A stretch of 43,047 bases of DNA, from contig JAGIBF010000070.1 in assembly GCA_017744515.1 (NCBI GenBank), positions 1-43,047 on the forward strand, given 5' to 3'. This DNA is from Niastella sp. Its GTDB lineage: Bacteria; Bacteroidota; Bacteroidia; Chitinophagales; Chitinophagaceae. The translations under genes and the position numbers were made by a program. Below are positions 34,836-42,703 of the stretch, piece after piece. Below the pieces are notes generated by a model. The model searched no databases and was not told the DNA's origin. It saw only the letters and a list, made by a program, of their open reading frames with translations. The stretch's first letter is position 1. Each line of letters opens with the position of its first letter.

Positions 34836-35135
34836 TTAGGTGAAAATGTTGTACTTCTCGCTGATTGCGGCTAACCTGGCTTTGATGGCAGGACTGATCT
34901 GGTCGATGATGCGTTGAGGGGTATTCTCCTGAAACTGCATCACATAAGCGGTGTCCAGTAATTCCTGTCTCGTCATATGGTTTAGTATGACTATCCACCG
35001 CGGCCATTCTTCCCTGGAAACCCTGCTCAGTATCTCCTGCTTTAACTGGTCGTTGGATTTCCTGACGATCAGGTAGCCGACCACGCCAACACCGATGCCG
35101 GACGCCACCAGCAGTAGTATTTTAATAGCTGTCAT
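34836..35135 (-). CDS. Small one-pass membrane protein
   Basis: This 99-residue protein has an N-terminal membrane helix (ILLLVASGIGVGVVGYLIV) followed by a helical soluble domain (VSREEWPRWIVILNHMTRQELL... ISPAIKARLAAISEKYN). No family is recognised. Its start overlaps the stop of the upstream 60-residue protein (ATGA) and it ends 12 nt before the annexin-like gene. Part of the membrane-protein group of the late block. Confidence 0.6.
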   Translation of the reverse strand: MTAIKILLLVASGIGVGVVGYLIVRKSNDQLKQEILSRVSREEWPRWIVILNHMTRQELLDTAYVMQFQENTPQRIIDQISPAIKARLAAISEKYNIFT

Positions 35136-35314
35136 ACGCCGAGGTATTTTTTGGCCATTGCCGTTTTAACAGGATCGGTCTTGACAATGTGCGCCAGTTT
35201 GGTGAGTTCCTTGGCGGTCAGATGGGAAGCCAGGACAGCAAGGGCGGCCATTTTTTCCTGGGCTTCTTTTTCCAGCAAGGCCGGGATACGGATATTGTAA
35301 TTGTACTCTTTCAT
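35132..35314 (-). CDS. 60-residue helical protein, unknown
   Basis: The product starts MKEYNYNIRIPALLEKEAQE and is predicted helical, with LAVLASHLTAKELTKLAHIVK. No membrane segment. Its stop overlaps the start of the next gene (ATGA), which supports its being real and coupled. Confidence 0.5.
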   Translation of the reverse strand: MKEYNYNIRIPALLEKEAQEKMAALAVLASHLTAKELTKLAHIVKTDPVKTAMAKKYLGV

Positions 35315-35342
35315 GGAATTGGTTTTTAACGTATTGAAATGA

Positions 35343-36176
35343 TTAAGCAGCCGGTATGCTTTGCAAGCCTAATAAGGCCAGCACGGAGTCAATTTTATCG
35401 GGGGCTGCCGCCAGGGCATCAAGGATGGTAAAGGCGGCGATCATTTGCTGCTCATTGAAGCGCTCCTGCATCTGCGCGATCAGGGAAAGCCGGTTGCGGG
35501 TCTGCTCATCGACGGGTTCCTGTTCAGGCTGTTTTTCAAAACTGACAGACGCGGGCGTTTCTTCAGGAATAGGCGCTGGTAATTCTTCCTGCATATCTGC
35601 ACCCAATAATCCGGCAAGCGCCTGTCCACCAGGTATTTTGGCCGCATGTTGTTTAACAATCGTTTTTAACACTACACTCGCTACTTCGCCGATGGAGACG
35701 GCATGGGTGTAGCGTTGTGCTTCCATGTCTTTGATACGCTTTTGCAAGATCTCCGCATATTCTTCCGATTCGGTCAACTGTGCTTTGGTAGTCTTCAATT
35801 GGTCTTTAAGTTGCTGCAGCTCAATCTCCCGTTCACGTTCCGCCAGCTTGTCGGCGATCACCTGTTCAATTTCTCCCAGGCCATTGGTCGGGGACTGGGT
35901 GCGCACAGTGGTATCGCCTTGCAGAGCAAAAGAGTACCTGGTATTGCGGTTGGTGCCAGGGCCGTCAAAGACCAGGATGCTGAGGTTGCGGTTATCGCCC
36001 CTGAGTTCCTGCTCATAATCGTCAAACTCCTTGATGTCACTGGTCCGGGACACCACCCGGAAGCCGTCAATCATGATCTCATAATCTTTGGGGCGATCTT
36101 TCTCCGCTTCCCGTTGCAGGTAACGCTTTAAGCTGTCTACCTTATGTTGGTCAAACTTTTCTTCTATCAGGGGCAT
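35343..36176 (-). CDS. Coiled-coil protein, unknown
   Basis: This 277-residue protein has an N-terminal domain with IMIDGFRVVSRTSDIKEFDDYEQEL and LSILVFDGPGTNRNTRYSFAL. A coiled coil (about 105-155: EQVIADKLAERERE, QLKDQLKTTKAQLTESEEYAEIL), an acidic Pro/Glu linker (about 195-220) and a helical C-terminus follow. No membrane helix is clear. It may be a scaffold or assembly protein; that is a guess from position next to the beta-rich proteins. Its start overlaps the upstream gene by 26 nt. Confidence 0.6.
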   Translation of the reverse strand: MPLIEEKFDQHKVDSLKRYLQREAEKDRPKDYEIMIDGFRVVSRTSDIKEFDDYEQELRGDNRNLSILVFDGPGTNRNTRYSFALQGDTTVRTQSPTNGLGEIEQVIADKLAEREREIELQQLKDQLKTTKAQLTESEEYAEILQKRIKDMEAQRYTHAVSIGEVASVVLKTIVKQHAAKIPGGQALAGLLGADMQEELPAPIPEETPASVSFEKQPEQEPVDEQTRNRLSLIAQMQERFNEQQMIAAFTILDALAAAPDKIDSVLALLGLQSIPAA

Positions 36177-36495
36177 GGTCGTTGTTTTGAATGATGACCT
36201 GGATAAACTGAACGTGCTGCAAATGGCTACTGTAGTTTTCTACCTCAATGAGACCCTGGTGCTCATATTGCAATTCGTTCACGTTATCGACAGTTAAATC
36301 GTAGATACCATAGTCACTTTGTATTCTTACCATTACAGGCGGCTGAATGAGCAAAAACAAATGCACGTCGGCATGAATGGTGATCACCTGCTTAGGTCGT
36401 AGTACATAATGGCGCAGCCGGATGTAATACTGATCAGCAAACCCCAGTTCTGCCATCCTTCCACGCAGGTACTCCTGTGCCAATGCCGTAGTCAT
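36151..36495 (-). CDS. Small beta-rich protein 1
   Basis: This 114-residue protein has a helical N-terminus and alternating beta-like strands (VITIHADVHLFLLI, VMVRIQSDYGIYDLTV, GLIEVENYSS, VQFIQVIIQ). It overlaps the neighbours on both sides (ATGA with the 154-residue gene upstream, 26 nt with the next). No family is recognised. With the next two genes it forms a run of compact beta-rich proteins that may be capsid components. Confidence 0.6.
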   Translation of the reverse strand: MTTALAQEYLRGRMAELGFADQYYIRLRHYVLRPKQVITIHADVHLFLLIQPPVMVRIQSDYGIYDLTVDNVNELQYEHQGLIEVENYSSHLQHVQFIQVIIQNNDHAPDRRKV

Positions 36496-36956
36496 AGCTT
36501 TTTCCTTTGTGTATACAGGGTAATATTCACCCGGTAGCGCACATCTTGCTGTAAGCCTTTACCCAGCAGATCACGGTAATTGCCATAGAAACTGTTACAG
36601 GACGGTAACTGAAAGGTTTCCGGGCTGGTTAGTCCGCGTTGAGCAATGCCATTGGTAATAAGAGCATTGGTCTGGGTAAACCCTGCCTGGTAAGTGGTTA
36701 GGCCGAGGTCTGTTTTCAAGGCAACTGCCGGTTCCAACTTCACAATGCTATTGTAACAGCCGTTGGGTTTGCCAGTAGCCTGTAATTGCAGCATACCGAC
36801 TTGCCCGGTTCCACCGACTTGCGGAACATCTACCAACTGCACGCTGGTAATGATACCGGTGATGGCCGTTACGTCCCGTGGGATATTTAGCTGGAAATAC
36901 TGTTGTTCACCAGCCCGGCTGATCACCAGGGTATGTACCAGGATATTGCCGTTCAT
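36492..36956 (-). CDS. Small beta-rich protein 2 (capsid candidate)
   Basis: This 154-residue protein has an N-terminal strand pattern (NILVHTLVISRAGEQQYFQL, AITGIITSVQLVD) and a C-terminal strand YRVNITLYTQ. It resembles the 126-residue neighbour in its first and last strands (FDIAITTADKVYSQTFELD... YRISIYLDCE). A compact single-jelly-roll fold is plausible but unproven. It overlaps its neighbours by 4 nt at both ends. Confidence 0.6.
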   Translation of the reverse strand: MNGNILVHTLVISRAGEQQYFQLNIPRDVTAITGIITSVQLVDVPQVGGTGQVGMLQLQATGKPNGCYNSIVKLEPAVALKTDLGLTTYQAGFTQTNALITNGIAQRGLTSPETFQLPSCNSFYGNYRDLLGKGLQQDVRYRVNITLYTQRKKL

Positions 36957-37333
36957 AATTCGTTTTGTTCACAGTCCAGGTAAATGCTGATGCGGTAAGG
37001 TTCAAAATTCAGCCGGGTATCGTTACGGTCTTTGTATTCCACTTTTACCAGCCCATTACCGACCGGCAAACTGCCGGTATTGTAATAGCGTTGGTTGGGT
37101 GATATATTGATGCCGGTCATGAGCAGCTTGCTCTCGTATTCTTCAGGAAACACTTCCTGCTTGTTGACTTCTACTTTTTGGGAGCCTCGGTAATACAGCA
37201 TATCCTCCTTATCTGCCGTTAGCAGGATGCCTTTGATGAATGTGATGGTCTTATCCAGCTCAAAGGTTTGAGAGTATACTTTATCAGCCGTTGTAATCGC
37301 TATATCAAATCTCTTCTTAATGATGCTGCTCAT
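36953..37333 (-). CDS. Small beta-rich protein 3 (capsid candidate)
   Basis: This 126-residue protein reads FDIAITTADKVYSQTFELDK, TFIKGILLTADK, INISPNQRYYNTGSLPVG and YRISIYLDCE. The pattern of short strands and turns, with a YYNTGSLPVG loop, could be a single jelly-roll. It sits between the 154-residue protein and the capsid candidate at 37407. Confidence 0.6.
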   Translation of the reverse strand: MSSIIKKRFDIAITTADKVYSQTFELDKTITFIKGILLTADKEDMLYYRGSQKVEVNKQEVFPEEYESKLLMTGINISPNQRYYNTGSLPVGNGLVKVEYKDRNDTRLNFEPYRISIYLDCEQNEL

Positions 37334-37406
37334 AACGAATAGGTTAAAAGTTGCAGCAGGTAGACACCTGCTGCCTGGTGGTTTTCCAATGGATAGGACA
37401 GTTTGG

Positions 37407-38132
37407 CTACGGGGTCGTTATCGTGCCATGCAGGCCCGCATATACGTATGTATTAGCGGGGATGCCATCCGTACTGCCTAACTCAAGGGTCAACTCTATC
37501 AAGACGTCATCCACAATGAGACGGGGGTTGGACAATTTGTAATAACCGAGCGGTACGTAGTTGTAGTTCTGTGTCCGGAAGATGTAGTTGGAGGTCTCTG
37601 GTACGATCTGCCGCTTGTTATACTTGAGGTTGAACTCGCCGTTCAGCAGAGCTGGGAAGTTCTCCAGTCCTTTGTATTCGGCCGCGATGACCTTGTCTTT
37701 GGAGCTATCGGCTGCTACACCTGCCAGCAACACTACACCACTCACAAGCAATGCCTGGTTCTTCGGCAGCTTGGCGTTGCTGATATTGCGCAGGCCCACT
37801 TCCTTATCATCCTGGGTTTCCCACATCTTGATCGTACGGGACGATACCGGTTTGATGGAATACACCATTGTATCAGCCAGCCGCAATTCACCCTTTACCA
37901 ACGCTTCTTTAATAGAGGGTGGCAGTTCCGCAAAGAACTTTTCCATTTCTGCGCGGGAGCCTTTACTGGGTGCTCCTGTGCTGGCCAGTTTATTGATGGT
38001 ACGCTGGCGTTTAACCGGGTTCATGCGTTTAAGCGCTCCGATCAGTTCATCGCCTTCCGGGCCTTCGAGACCGAGCAAGGCTCCCTGGTTGTTGTATTCC
38101 TCTATGGCTCCGAGGCCGTCAAGTCCTAACAT
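37407..38132 (-). CDS. Candidate major structural protein
   Basis: This 241-residue protein has a helical N-terminal 80 residues (GALLGLEGPEGDELIGALKRMNP, MEKFFAELPPSIKEAL) and a beta-rich rest: YSIKPVSSRTIKMWETQD, QALLVSGVVLLAGVA, NFPALLNGEFNLKYNKRQIVPE, GYYKLSNPRLIVDDVLIELTLEL, YAGLHGTITTP. Size is below the double-jelly-roll capsid range but in the range of vertical single-jelly-roll capsid proteins of Sphaerolipovirus-like viruses. Position with three small beta-rich genes supports a structural role. This is inference without structure prediction. Confidence 0.6.
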   Translation of the reverse strand: MLGLDGLGAIEEYNNQGALLGLEGPEGDELIGALKRMNPVKRQRTINKLASTGAPSKGSRAEMEKFFAELPPSIKEALVKGELRLADTMVYSIKPVSSRTIKMWETQDDKEVGLRNISNAKLPKNQALLVSGVVLLAGVAADSSKDKVIAAEYKGLENFPALLNGEFNLKYNKRQIVPETSNYIFRTQNYNYVPLGYYKLSNPRLIVDDVLIELTLELGSTDGIPANTYVYAGLHGTITTP

Positions 38133-38170
38133 AGTAGTACGGTTTAAAGGTTTTATAATAGGATATTGGA

Positions 38171-38782
38171 TTACAGGTTGTAGTCAGACACGTCAGACAG
38201 TTCGGCAAGTGTTCCCTCCATAGCGGGTAGTCCATCGTCTGCGGCGCCCATATTACCACCATTCATTTGCAGTCTTGCCATTGCACTGTTCTCGATCTGG
38301 TCCTCTACGTTGTTCAGGGCTGCCAGGCCGGCCACTTCATTGGCATAGTTGAAGTATTGCAGGTTACCAAATCCCGCCGTCGATGCAGCGTCTTTCTTTT
38401 TGAGTATTTTATCGAGATAGAGTTTCTGCGAGAAACTGTCTTTGAAAGCCATCACGCGGTCTTTGATGCCTTCCATGCCCTCATCGGTGCCACTGACGGT
38501 TTTGGTCTGGAAACCATTGGCGGCCATCATACCAATACCGGCCAGTGTAAGCAGGCGACTGTCGATGTAATGACCGACACCGGTGGCGAGTATGCCAATT
38601 CCGAGGGAAGGCTTACCGATGGCGGAGCCGACCAGGCCGCCGCCTATCACGCCTATCAGCAGGTCCTTACCGGTCTCGATGAGTGTGTTTTTGATATTGC
38701 CCTTTGTATCGAGGCCGTTTGCCATTGCGGCGAAGCTGGCCCGCTGGGCTTTCTTTTCGTAGCTGTTATTCTTTCCTGCCAT
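38171..38782 (-). CDS. Glycine-rich membrane-type protein, unknown
   Basis: This 203-residue protein has two glycine-zipper-like hydrophobic segments (LLIGVIGGGLVGSAIG and LGIGILATGVGHYI, then LLTLAGIGMMAANG) in the first half and a polar helical second half (KDRVMAFKDSFSQKLYLDKILKKKDA). It may sit in a membrane. No family is recognised. It is next to the capsid candidate and the transglutaminase-like gene. Confidence 0.6.
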   Translation of the reverse strand: MAGKNNSYEKKAQRASFAAMANGLDTKGNIKNTLIETGKDLLIGVIGGGLVGSAIGKPSLGIGILATGVGHYIDSRLLTLAGIGMMAANGFQTKTVSGTDEGMEGIKDRVMAFKDSFSQKLYLDKILKKKDAASTAGFGNLQYFNYANEVAGLAALNNVEDQIENSAMARLQMNGGNMGAADDGLPAMEGTLAELSDVSDYNL

Positions 38783-38818
38783 AGCAATGTATTTATTAGG
38801 TTGAGGTAGTACCGTAGG

Positions 38819-40498
38819 TTATAGCAGTGCTACGGCTTTTTTCTTTTCTTTTTTGGATTTGGGTTTGGCAGCCTTCTTCTTGGGCGTTCCCTGCAGGCTA
38901 CCGGCAGGTGGTTTATGGGCCGGTTTCATCAGCTTCATGCCGATGGCGATCACGGCAATACTTCCCACACCGATCACGGTAGGCAGTAGCCACTTCCTAT
39001 TCTTCTGCCAGAAACTTTCCTTACTGGCAAGTGGTGAAGGTGCCGGGCTGTCCGGCACTGCTGCATTCATGGTGATAGGAGCCGTAGCCGGGACGATAGC
39101 CGTATTATCACTGACAGGCTCCACTGGTTCTGCATACTCTGCAGGAGTAGCAGCAGCACTGCTTTCGGGGGCAACACGGGCCACGGCATTTGTTTCGACG
39201 GGTGTCTCTGCTGCGGCAGGTGTAATAGCTGCCGGTGGATTGCTGGCGGCTGGCGTGTCGGCTATTTCCTTGTCAGCGGCAGCCGCTTCTCCTTCGGCAA
39301 AATCTTCAGAACCTTTCTGACCGCCACTGAAGATGGGGCCGATGGCTTTGAGTATTTTGGCAACGGCAGCCACGGCAGCAGAAGCAGCAGCTACAGCAGC
39401 ACCGGTAGCAGGTTCTCCCAGTTCACCAAAGCCTTCAAAACCTTCCATATCGCCAACGTTCTCGTCGTAGTAGATCTCCGGCCCGAGTAGCTGTGCCAGC
39501 GGCGTATTTTGATCCATGTACAATACTGAGGCATCACTGGCCAGAAAGCCTAAGCCCTGCAAAGCCACTTCATTGTTCTTGTTGCCCTTTCCCTTGAGGA
39601 TGGCTTTCTTGAGGTTTTTGGCTTTACCTCCTGCTGTTTCAAAGATGTTCTCCATCTTATCTTTTGCCTTTACCAACTTTTGGTATTTGTCCGGCAGAAT
39701 GCCGCGCTTGGTTGCTTCTTCCGGCGTCAGGTAAGCGTATTTGATGCGCTGAGCTACTCTGAATAGGTTCAGCTTCATGGCTGCCAGGAACCCGTTGCGC
39801 AGGAGAATAGTGGCCGGGTTAATGCGGTTGATCTTACTGATCACTTTTTTGAAAAAGCCTTTCTTCTTCTTTTTGGCGGCTCCGAGTGCGCCCATACTGT
39901 ACCCCTCAAATACCAGGTCGTTGCCCCGGTCGCCCAGGCCGGCACCATGCAGGCCGTCTAAATATTGTAAATCCATCGTGATGTCTTTTTTTTCACTGTA
40001 AGGAACTTCGTAATCGAATTGGTCGGTCACGCAATCAATAGTGATCATCCTGCCGCCATCTGGCACTACGGGATAGATATGTTGGAAGTGATCGCGTTTG
40101 TATTTGGTGATGCGCAACTGGTGTGGTATGCGCAGATTCGTCAGTATGCTGCTGATAAAAGTGCTGTAGCAATCACAGTCAACACCTGTTTTCCTGTCCC
40201 TCCAGGTACGACGGGGACTGCGTATCTGTTCCAGGCCGTCATCGTCCTTTTTATAAGCTACGTTCTCATATACAAAGTGCCAGATATTTCGGCAGGTCTG
40301 ATAGATCGTCGGCGCTTGTAGAACACGGGCAATCCCGGCAGTCTGTGGTAAGGTTTTGCCAACCACCTTATGGATGAATGCAATGGTGTCATCCAAAGAG
40401 GCATTTTCCTTGACGGTCTTGTCCTTGTTCATTGCCGCTGGAAACAGGTAGTCGTAATCCCGGCCTGACTTAATGTATCGTTTGCTGGCTGCCTGCAT
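38819..40498 (-). CDS. Transglutaminase-like protein with C-terminal membrane anchor
   Basis: This 559-residue protein has a transglutaminase-core-like domain (about 60-165). GVDCDCYSTFISSILTNL gives a catalytic Cys candidate (Cys108 or Cys110), HFQHIYPV gives His140 and TIDCV gives Asp155, the papain-like triad order. A basic region (KKKKKGFFKKVISKI) and a helical part (200-300) follow. Then come an Ala/Pro/Glu-rich linker, one membrane helix (WLLPTVIGVGSIAVIAIGMKL) and a Lys-rich tail. It may cross-link or cleave peptide bonds in particle maturation or in cell-wall attack. Confidence 0.75.
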   Translation of the reverse strand: MQAASKRYIKSGRDYDYLFPAAMNKDKTVKENASLDDTIAFIHKVVGKTLPQTAGIARVLQAPTIYQTCRNIWHFVYENVAYKKDDDGLEQIRSPRRTWRDRKTGVDCDCYSTFISSILTNLRIPHQLRITKYKRDHFQHIYPVVPDGGRMITIDCVTDQFDYEVPYSEKKDITMDLQYLDGLHGAGLGDRGNDLVFEGYSMGALGAAKKKKKGFFKKVISKINRINPATILLRNGFLAAMKLNLFRVAQRIKYAYLTPEEATKRGILPDKYQKLVKAKDKMENIFETAGGKAKNLKKAILKGKGNKNNEVALQGLGFLASDASVLYMDQNTPLAQLLGPEIYYDENVGDMEGFEGFGELGEPATGAAVAAASAAVAAVAKILKAIGPIFSGGQKGSEDFAEGEAAAADKEIADTPAASNPPAAITPAAAETPVETNAVARVAPESSAAATPAEYAEPVEPVSDNTAIVPATAPITMNAAVPDSPAPSPLASKESFWQKNRKWLLPTVIGVGSIAVIAIGMKLMKPAHKPPAGSLQGTPKKKAAKPKSKKEKKKAVALL

Positions 40499-40502
40499 GT
40501 AC

Positions 40503-40985
40503 TTACTTTTTCAGCGTGATCTCTTTTTTCTCCTCGTAGGGTATCTTTGACCAGCCCAGGTCTATCGTGGTGATGATCTGCACCACCAGCGCTACTGCTT
40601 CCTTGTTGTTCAGTGCCTTGATAATATCGTAGGCCACAGAAAAGAAACTAAGTGTGCCGATCTCCACCATCATACTATCAATAACCACCTGCCCATAGGC
40701 CGGAATCTCGATGTCCTTATTGATGACCTGGCTGCTGCCGAGCGTTGTGTCCTTATGGCTGATCTTGATATAGGGAAACTTCACTTTGAAGCTGGCAGCC
40801 GTAGGGTTCTTTAGGATTGCATCCACTTTGATGGTTAGACCTGTCCAGGAGAGTGAATGAATGGTGGCATTGGGAATCACCTCAAGCTGTACCGATGCCC
40901 GGCGCATGTTGGCGAAGTAGCTGACAAGAGCTACAACGCCTGCGCCGATGGCCGTACCCATGATGATCTTATTCAGTGATGCCAT
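40503..40985 (-). CDS. Membrane-anchored LEA14/WHy-like domain protein
   Basis: I start at ATG 40985 (MASLNKIIMGTAIGAGVVAL), giving 160 residues, since an upstream start would overlap the next gene deeply. An N-terminal membrane helix precedes a beta-rich domain (ATIHSLSWTGLTIKVDAILKNPTAASFKVKFPYIKI, IEIPAYGQVVIDSMMVEI). The pattern of V-x-I-L-K-N-P and F-x-V-x-x-P-Y-x-x-I is that of LEA type-2 (WHy) domains. It lies 4 nt before the transglutaminase-like gene. Confidence 0.7.
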   Translation of the reverse strand: MASLNKIIMGTAIGAGVVALVSYFANMRRASVQLEVIPNATIHSLSWTGLTIKVDAILKNPTAASFKVKFPYIKISHKDTTLGSSQVINKDIEIPAYGQVVIDSMMVEIGTLSFFSVAYDIIKALNNKEAVALVVQIITTIDLGWSKIPYEEKKEITLKK

Positions 40986-41229
40986 TACCAGCCTTTTGAG
41001 ATTTCCGGTTACGGGATGGTTTAGAAGGCTTCTTTTCTTCCAGTTGTTTTTTCCGGCGCTCAAAGTATTCACCCGCCAGTTTGAAGCCGAGCCAGATTGC
41101 ACCACCTGCCAGAGCTTTGAGCGCATAATCAAGTAGGCCGGTCATGTCTATGTTTGCGAGTAAGATAGTACCAGGTAGCAGTACGTTGTTGAAAATAGCG
41201 CCCTGATAGTGGGCTGTGTCCGTCCTCAT
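40969..41229 (-). CDS. 86-residue one-pass membrane protein
   Basis: The product has a central hydrophobic segment (LLDYALKALAGGAIWLGFKLAGEYF) and a strongly basic tail (RRKKQLEEKKPSKPSRNRKSQK). Its 3' end overlaps the start of the LEA-like gene by 17 nt. A basic tail facing a nucleic-acid compartment would suit a virion membrane protein; this is a guess. Confidence 0.55.
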   Translation of the reverse strand: MRTDTAHYQGAIFNNVLLPGTILLANIDMTGLLDYALKALAGGAIWLGFKLAGEYFERRKKQLEEKKPSKPSRNRKSQKAGNGITE

Positions 41230-41259
41230 GGTTCATGGTTTTTATAGTGATATGGTATT

Positions 41260-41484
41260 TTACTCGTTGCCTTCCATTCCGTCTGGAAGCCCCAGTTTGT
41301 CGATGATAACCAGGACTTGCTTAACAGTATAGAAGTGACCGATTCTTTCACCGATGTCAGCCTCGAACGGCTTTATCCACTTTTTGAAGGTGACTTTATT
41401 GATACGGTAGAGCCTGGCCAGGTCTTGCACAGAATAGGCGTGCAAGGGCATGCTTCCACCGGTTTGGCCGGTTTGGTTTGTCAT
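41260..41484 (-). CDS. Small helix-turn-helix protein (paralogue of 22920-23129)
   Basis: This 74-residue protein reads YSVQDLARLYRINKVTFKKWIKPFEADIG, then YTVKQVLVIIDKLG, and is clearly related to the 69-residue protein near the left side of the element. It probably binds DNA and may control the late block, since it lies near its start. Start ATG at 41484; 6 nt from the upstream gene. Confidence 0.65.
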   Translation of the reverse strand: MTNQTGQTGGSMPLHAYSVQDLARLYRINKVTFKKWIKPFEADIGERIGHFYTVKQVLVIIDKLGLPDGMEGNE

Positions 41485-41490
41485 GCTTGC

Positions 41491-42024
41491 CTATTTTGTG
41501 ATGCTGTTCTGTAAAATGATTTGACCAAGTAGATGAAGAAGACCGTATTGCTTTAGGCGTAATAGCCTGGTATAAAGCCGTGAAAGCGTGCCGGTAGATT
41601 TTTGAAGTAAATACTGGCAGTAGCCTTCTGAAAGGGCTGTAACCCCTTCGAGGTATGCGGGCATGGAAATACGACATGCTTCAATGAGACGAGCGATTTC
41701 GCCCGTAGCAGAATAGCCATTTTTATGAGAGGGATTTAACCAAAGGACGGGCGCATCCAGCGTAAGGGAAGGTGAAACCGTGGCTATCCTGCTATAAAGT
41801 AGGACACGCTGGCAGTATATGATAAAGTTATCCTTTGTGTTTTGGGAAGTTGATAAATGGTCGGAGATGAAATCCTGGCAACGCCTGATAGTTGCAGGAC
41901 TTAGTTTGTCAAAAGGCCACAATGCTGCCCTTGTAAGCTGCCAGCCGGCCAAGGCATAGACGGACAATGGACATTGAGCTGTGCCAGAGATGGATGGTTT
42001 TTCAAGTAGGATAATCTTTGCCAT
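41491..42024 (-). CDS. Hypothetical helical protein, first gene of the late block
   Basis: This 177-residue protein is not recognised. It has mixed helical segments (ARLIEACRISMPAYLEGVTAL, LSRLYTRLLRLKQYGLLHLLGQII) and no clear membrane helix or catalytic motif. Its start at 42024 follows a 180-nt AT-rich gap that should hold the late-block promoter; a TACGTTTTG stretch there is close to, but not exactly, the -7 consensus. Confidence 0.6.
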   Translation of the reverse strand: MAKIILLEKPSISGTAQCPLSVYALAGWQLTRAALWPFDKLSPATIRRCQDFISDHLSTSQNTKDNFIIYCQRVLLYSRIATVSPSLTLDAPVLWLNPSHKNGYSATGEIARLIEACRISMPAYLEGVTALSEGYCQYLLQKSTGTLSRLYTRLLRLKQYGLLHLLGQIILQNSITK

Positions 42025-42205
42025 GTTCTTGATCGTTGTGAGAACAAATCTCCAACAACCTTTTTACGCAACTTTGCGATTGTATTCGTTTATGGCAAAA
42101 CGTAACCAATTTTTACCAAAATTTCCTGATTTCGACTGAAATCTCTACGGAAGGGAAGGGGTATCAGTGGTGCTTCCTTATGGGAGCGAATGATTGCGTA
42201 ACGGA
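42025..42205 (-). promoter_or_regulatory. Probable late-block promoter region
   Basis: This non-coding, AT-rich 181-nt gap lies upstream of the leftward late block. On the minus strand it holds TACGTTTTG, near-consensus -7, but I find no well-spaced -33. The assignment is by position. Confidence 0.3.
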
Positions 42206-42667
42206 TTAAAAACGGGCATTATTCCTTTTAGATGCTAAGATCAGGTCAAGTTTTCTGTCCATATCATTAGTTTTCTTTTCTAAATGTTCAAGTAGAATAT
42301 TCATAGAGTTAGTTGTTTTGAATGTAGTTAGGATTGACTCTGCAACTTGACAAAACCGGAATCCTGCATCTTGCGCATCCACTTCATCTGCAAAAGAATC
42401 GTAGCCTTGTTGGATGATTGCGCCTAACACCCTAATCAGTTGTATGCCCGTTGCATCATCCTCTATTTTGCCAGCCAGGTATGCCTTTATAGTGGTATAT
42501 TCAAGTTTAAGTGCTATTGCAGTTTTCATGCACACCTCGTCGGTCACATGCGGCAATAAGTCTTTAATTTCATTCTTCAATCTTTTTCTGAATGGTGTGT
42601 TAATTTCCGTTTTGACAGGTTTTGTGGTATTTTTTCGATTTTTGATAGCACTTTTTTTCGTCTTCAT
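42206..42667 (-). CDS. Putative regulator A (paralogue of 42704)
   Basis: This 153-residue protein has a basic N-terminus and then VCMKTAIALKLEYTTIKAYLAGKIEDDATGIQLIRVLGAII, which aligns with the protein at 42704 (MVAISLNRDYFFVKDYLDGTIEDIAFAQKLISFIKYIL). The short helix-turn-helix-like start (ALKLEYTTIKAYLAG) suggests a Cro-like DNA-binding role. The C-terminus is helical. Function is not established. Confidence 0.55.
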   Translation of the reverse strand: MKTKKSAIKNRKNTTKPVKTEINTPFRKRLKNEIKDLLPHVTDEVCMKTAIALKLEYTTIKAYLAGKIEDDATGIQLIRVLGAIIQQGYDSFADEVDAQDAGFRFCQVAESILTTFKTTNSMNILLEHLEKKTNDMDRKLDLILASKRNNARF

Positions 42668-42703
42668 TGATATAGGATTATGTCATAGTTTTTTATCAAA
42701 CTC

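Noticed and set aside
40986..41132. N-terminal extension of the LEA-like gene
   Set aside because: The extension would overlap the 86-residue gene by about 150 nt and lacks a conserved start; the ATG at 40985 precedes the membrane helix directly.
29551..42024. A conventional tailed prophage or an integrative conjugative element
   Set aside because: I looked for terminase, portal, tape measure, baseplate, relaxase and Tra-type motifs and saw none in the window, although the right end is missing.
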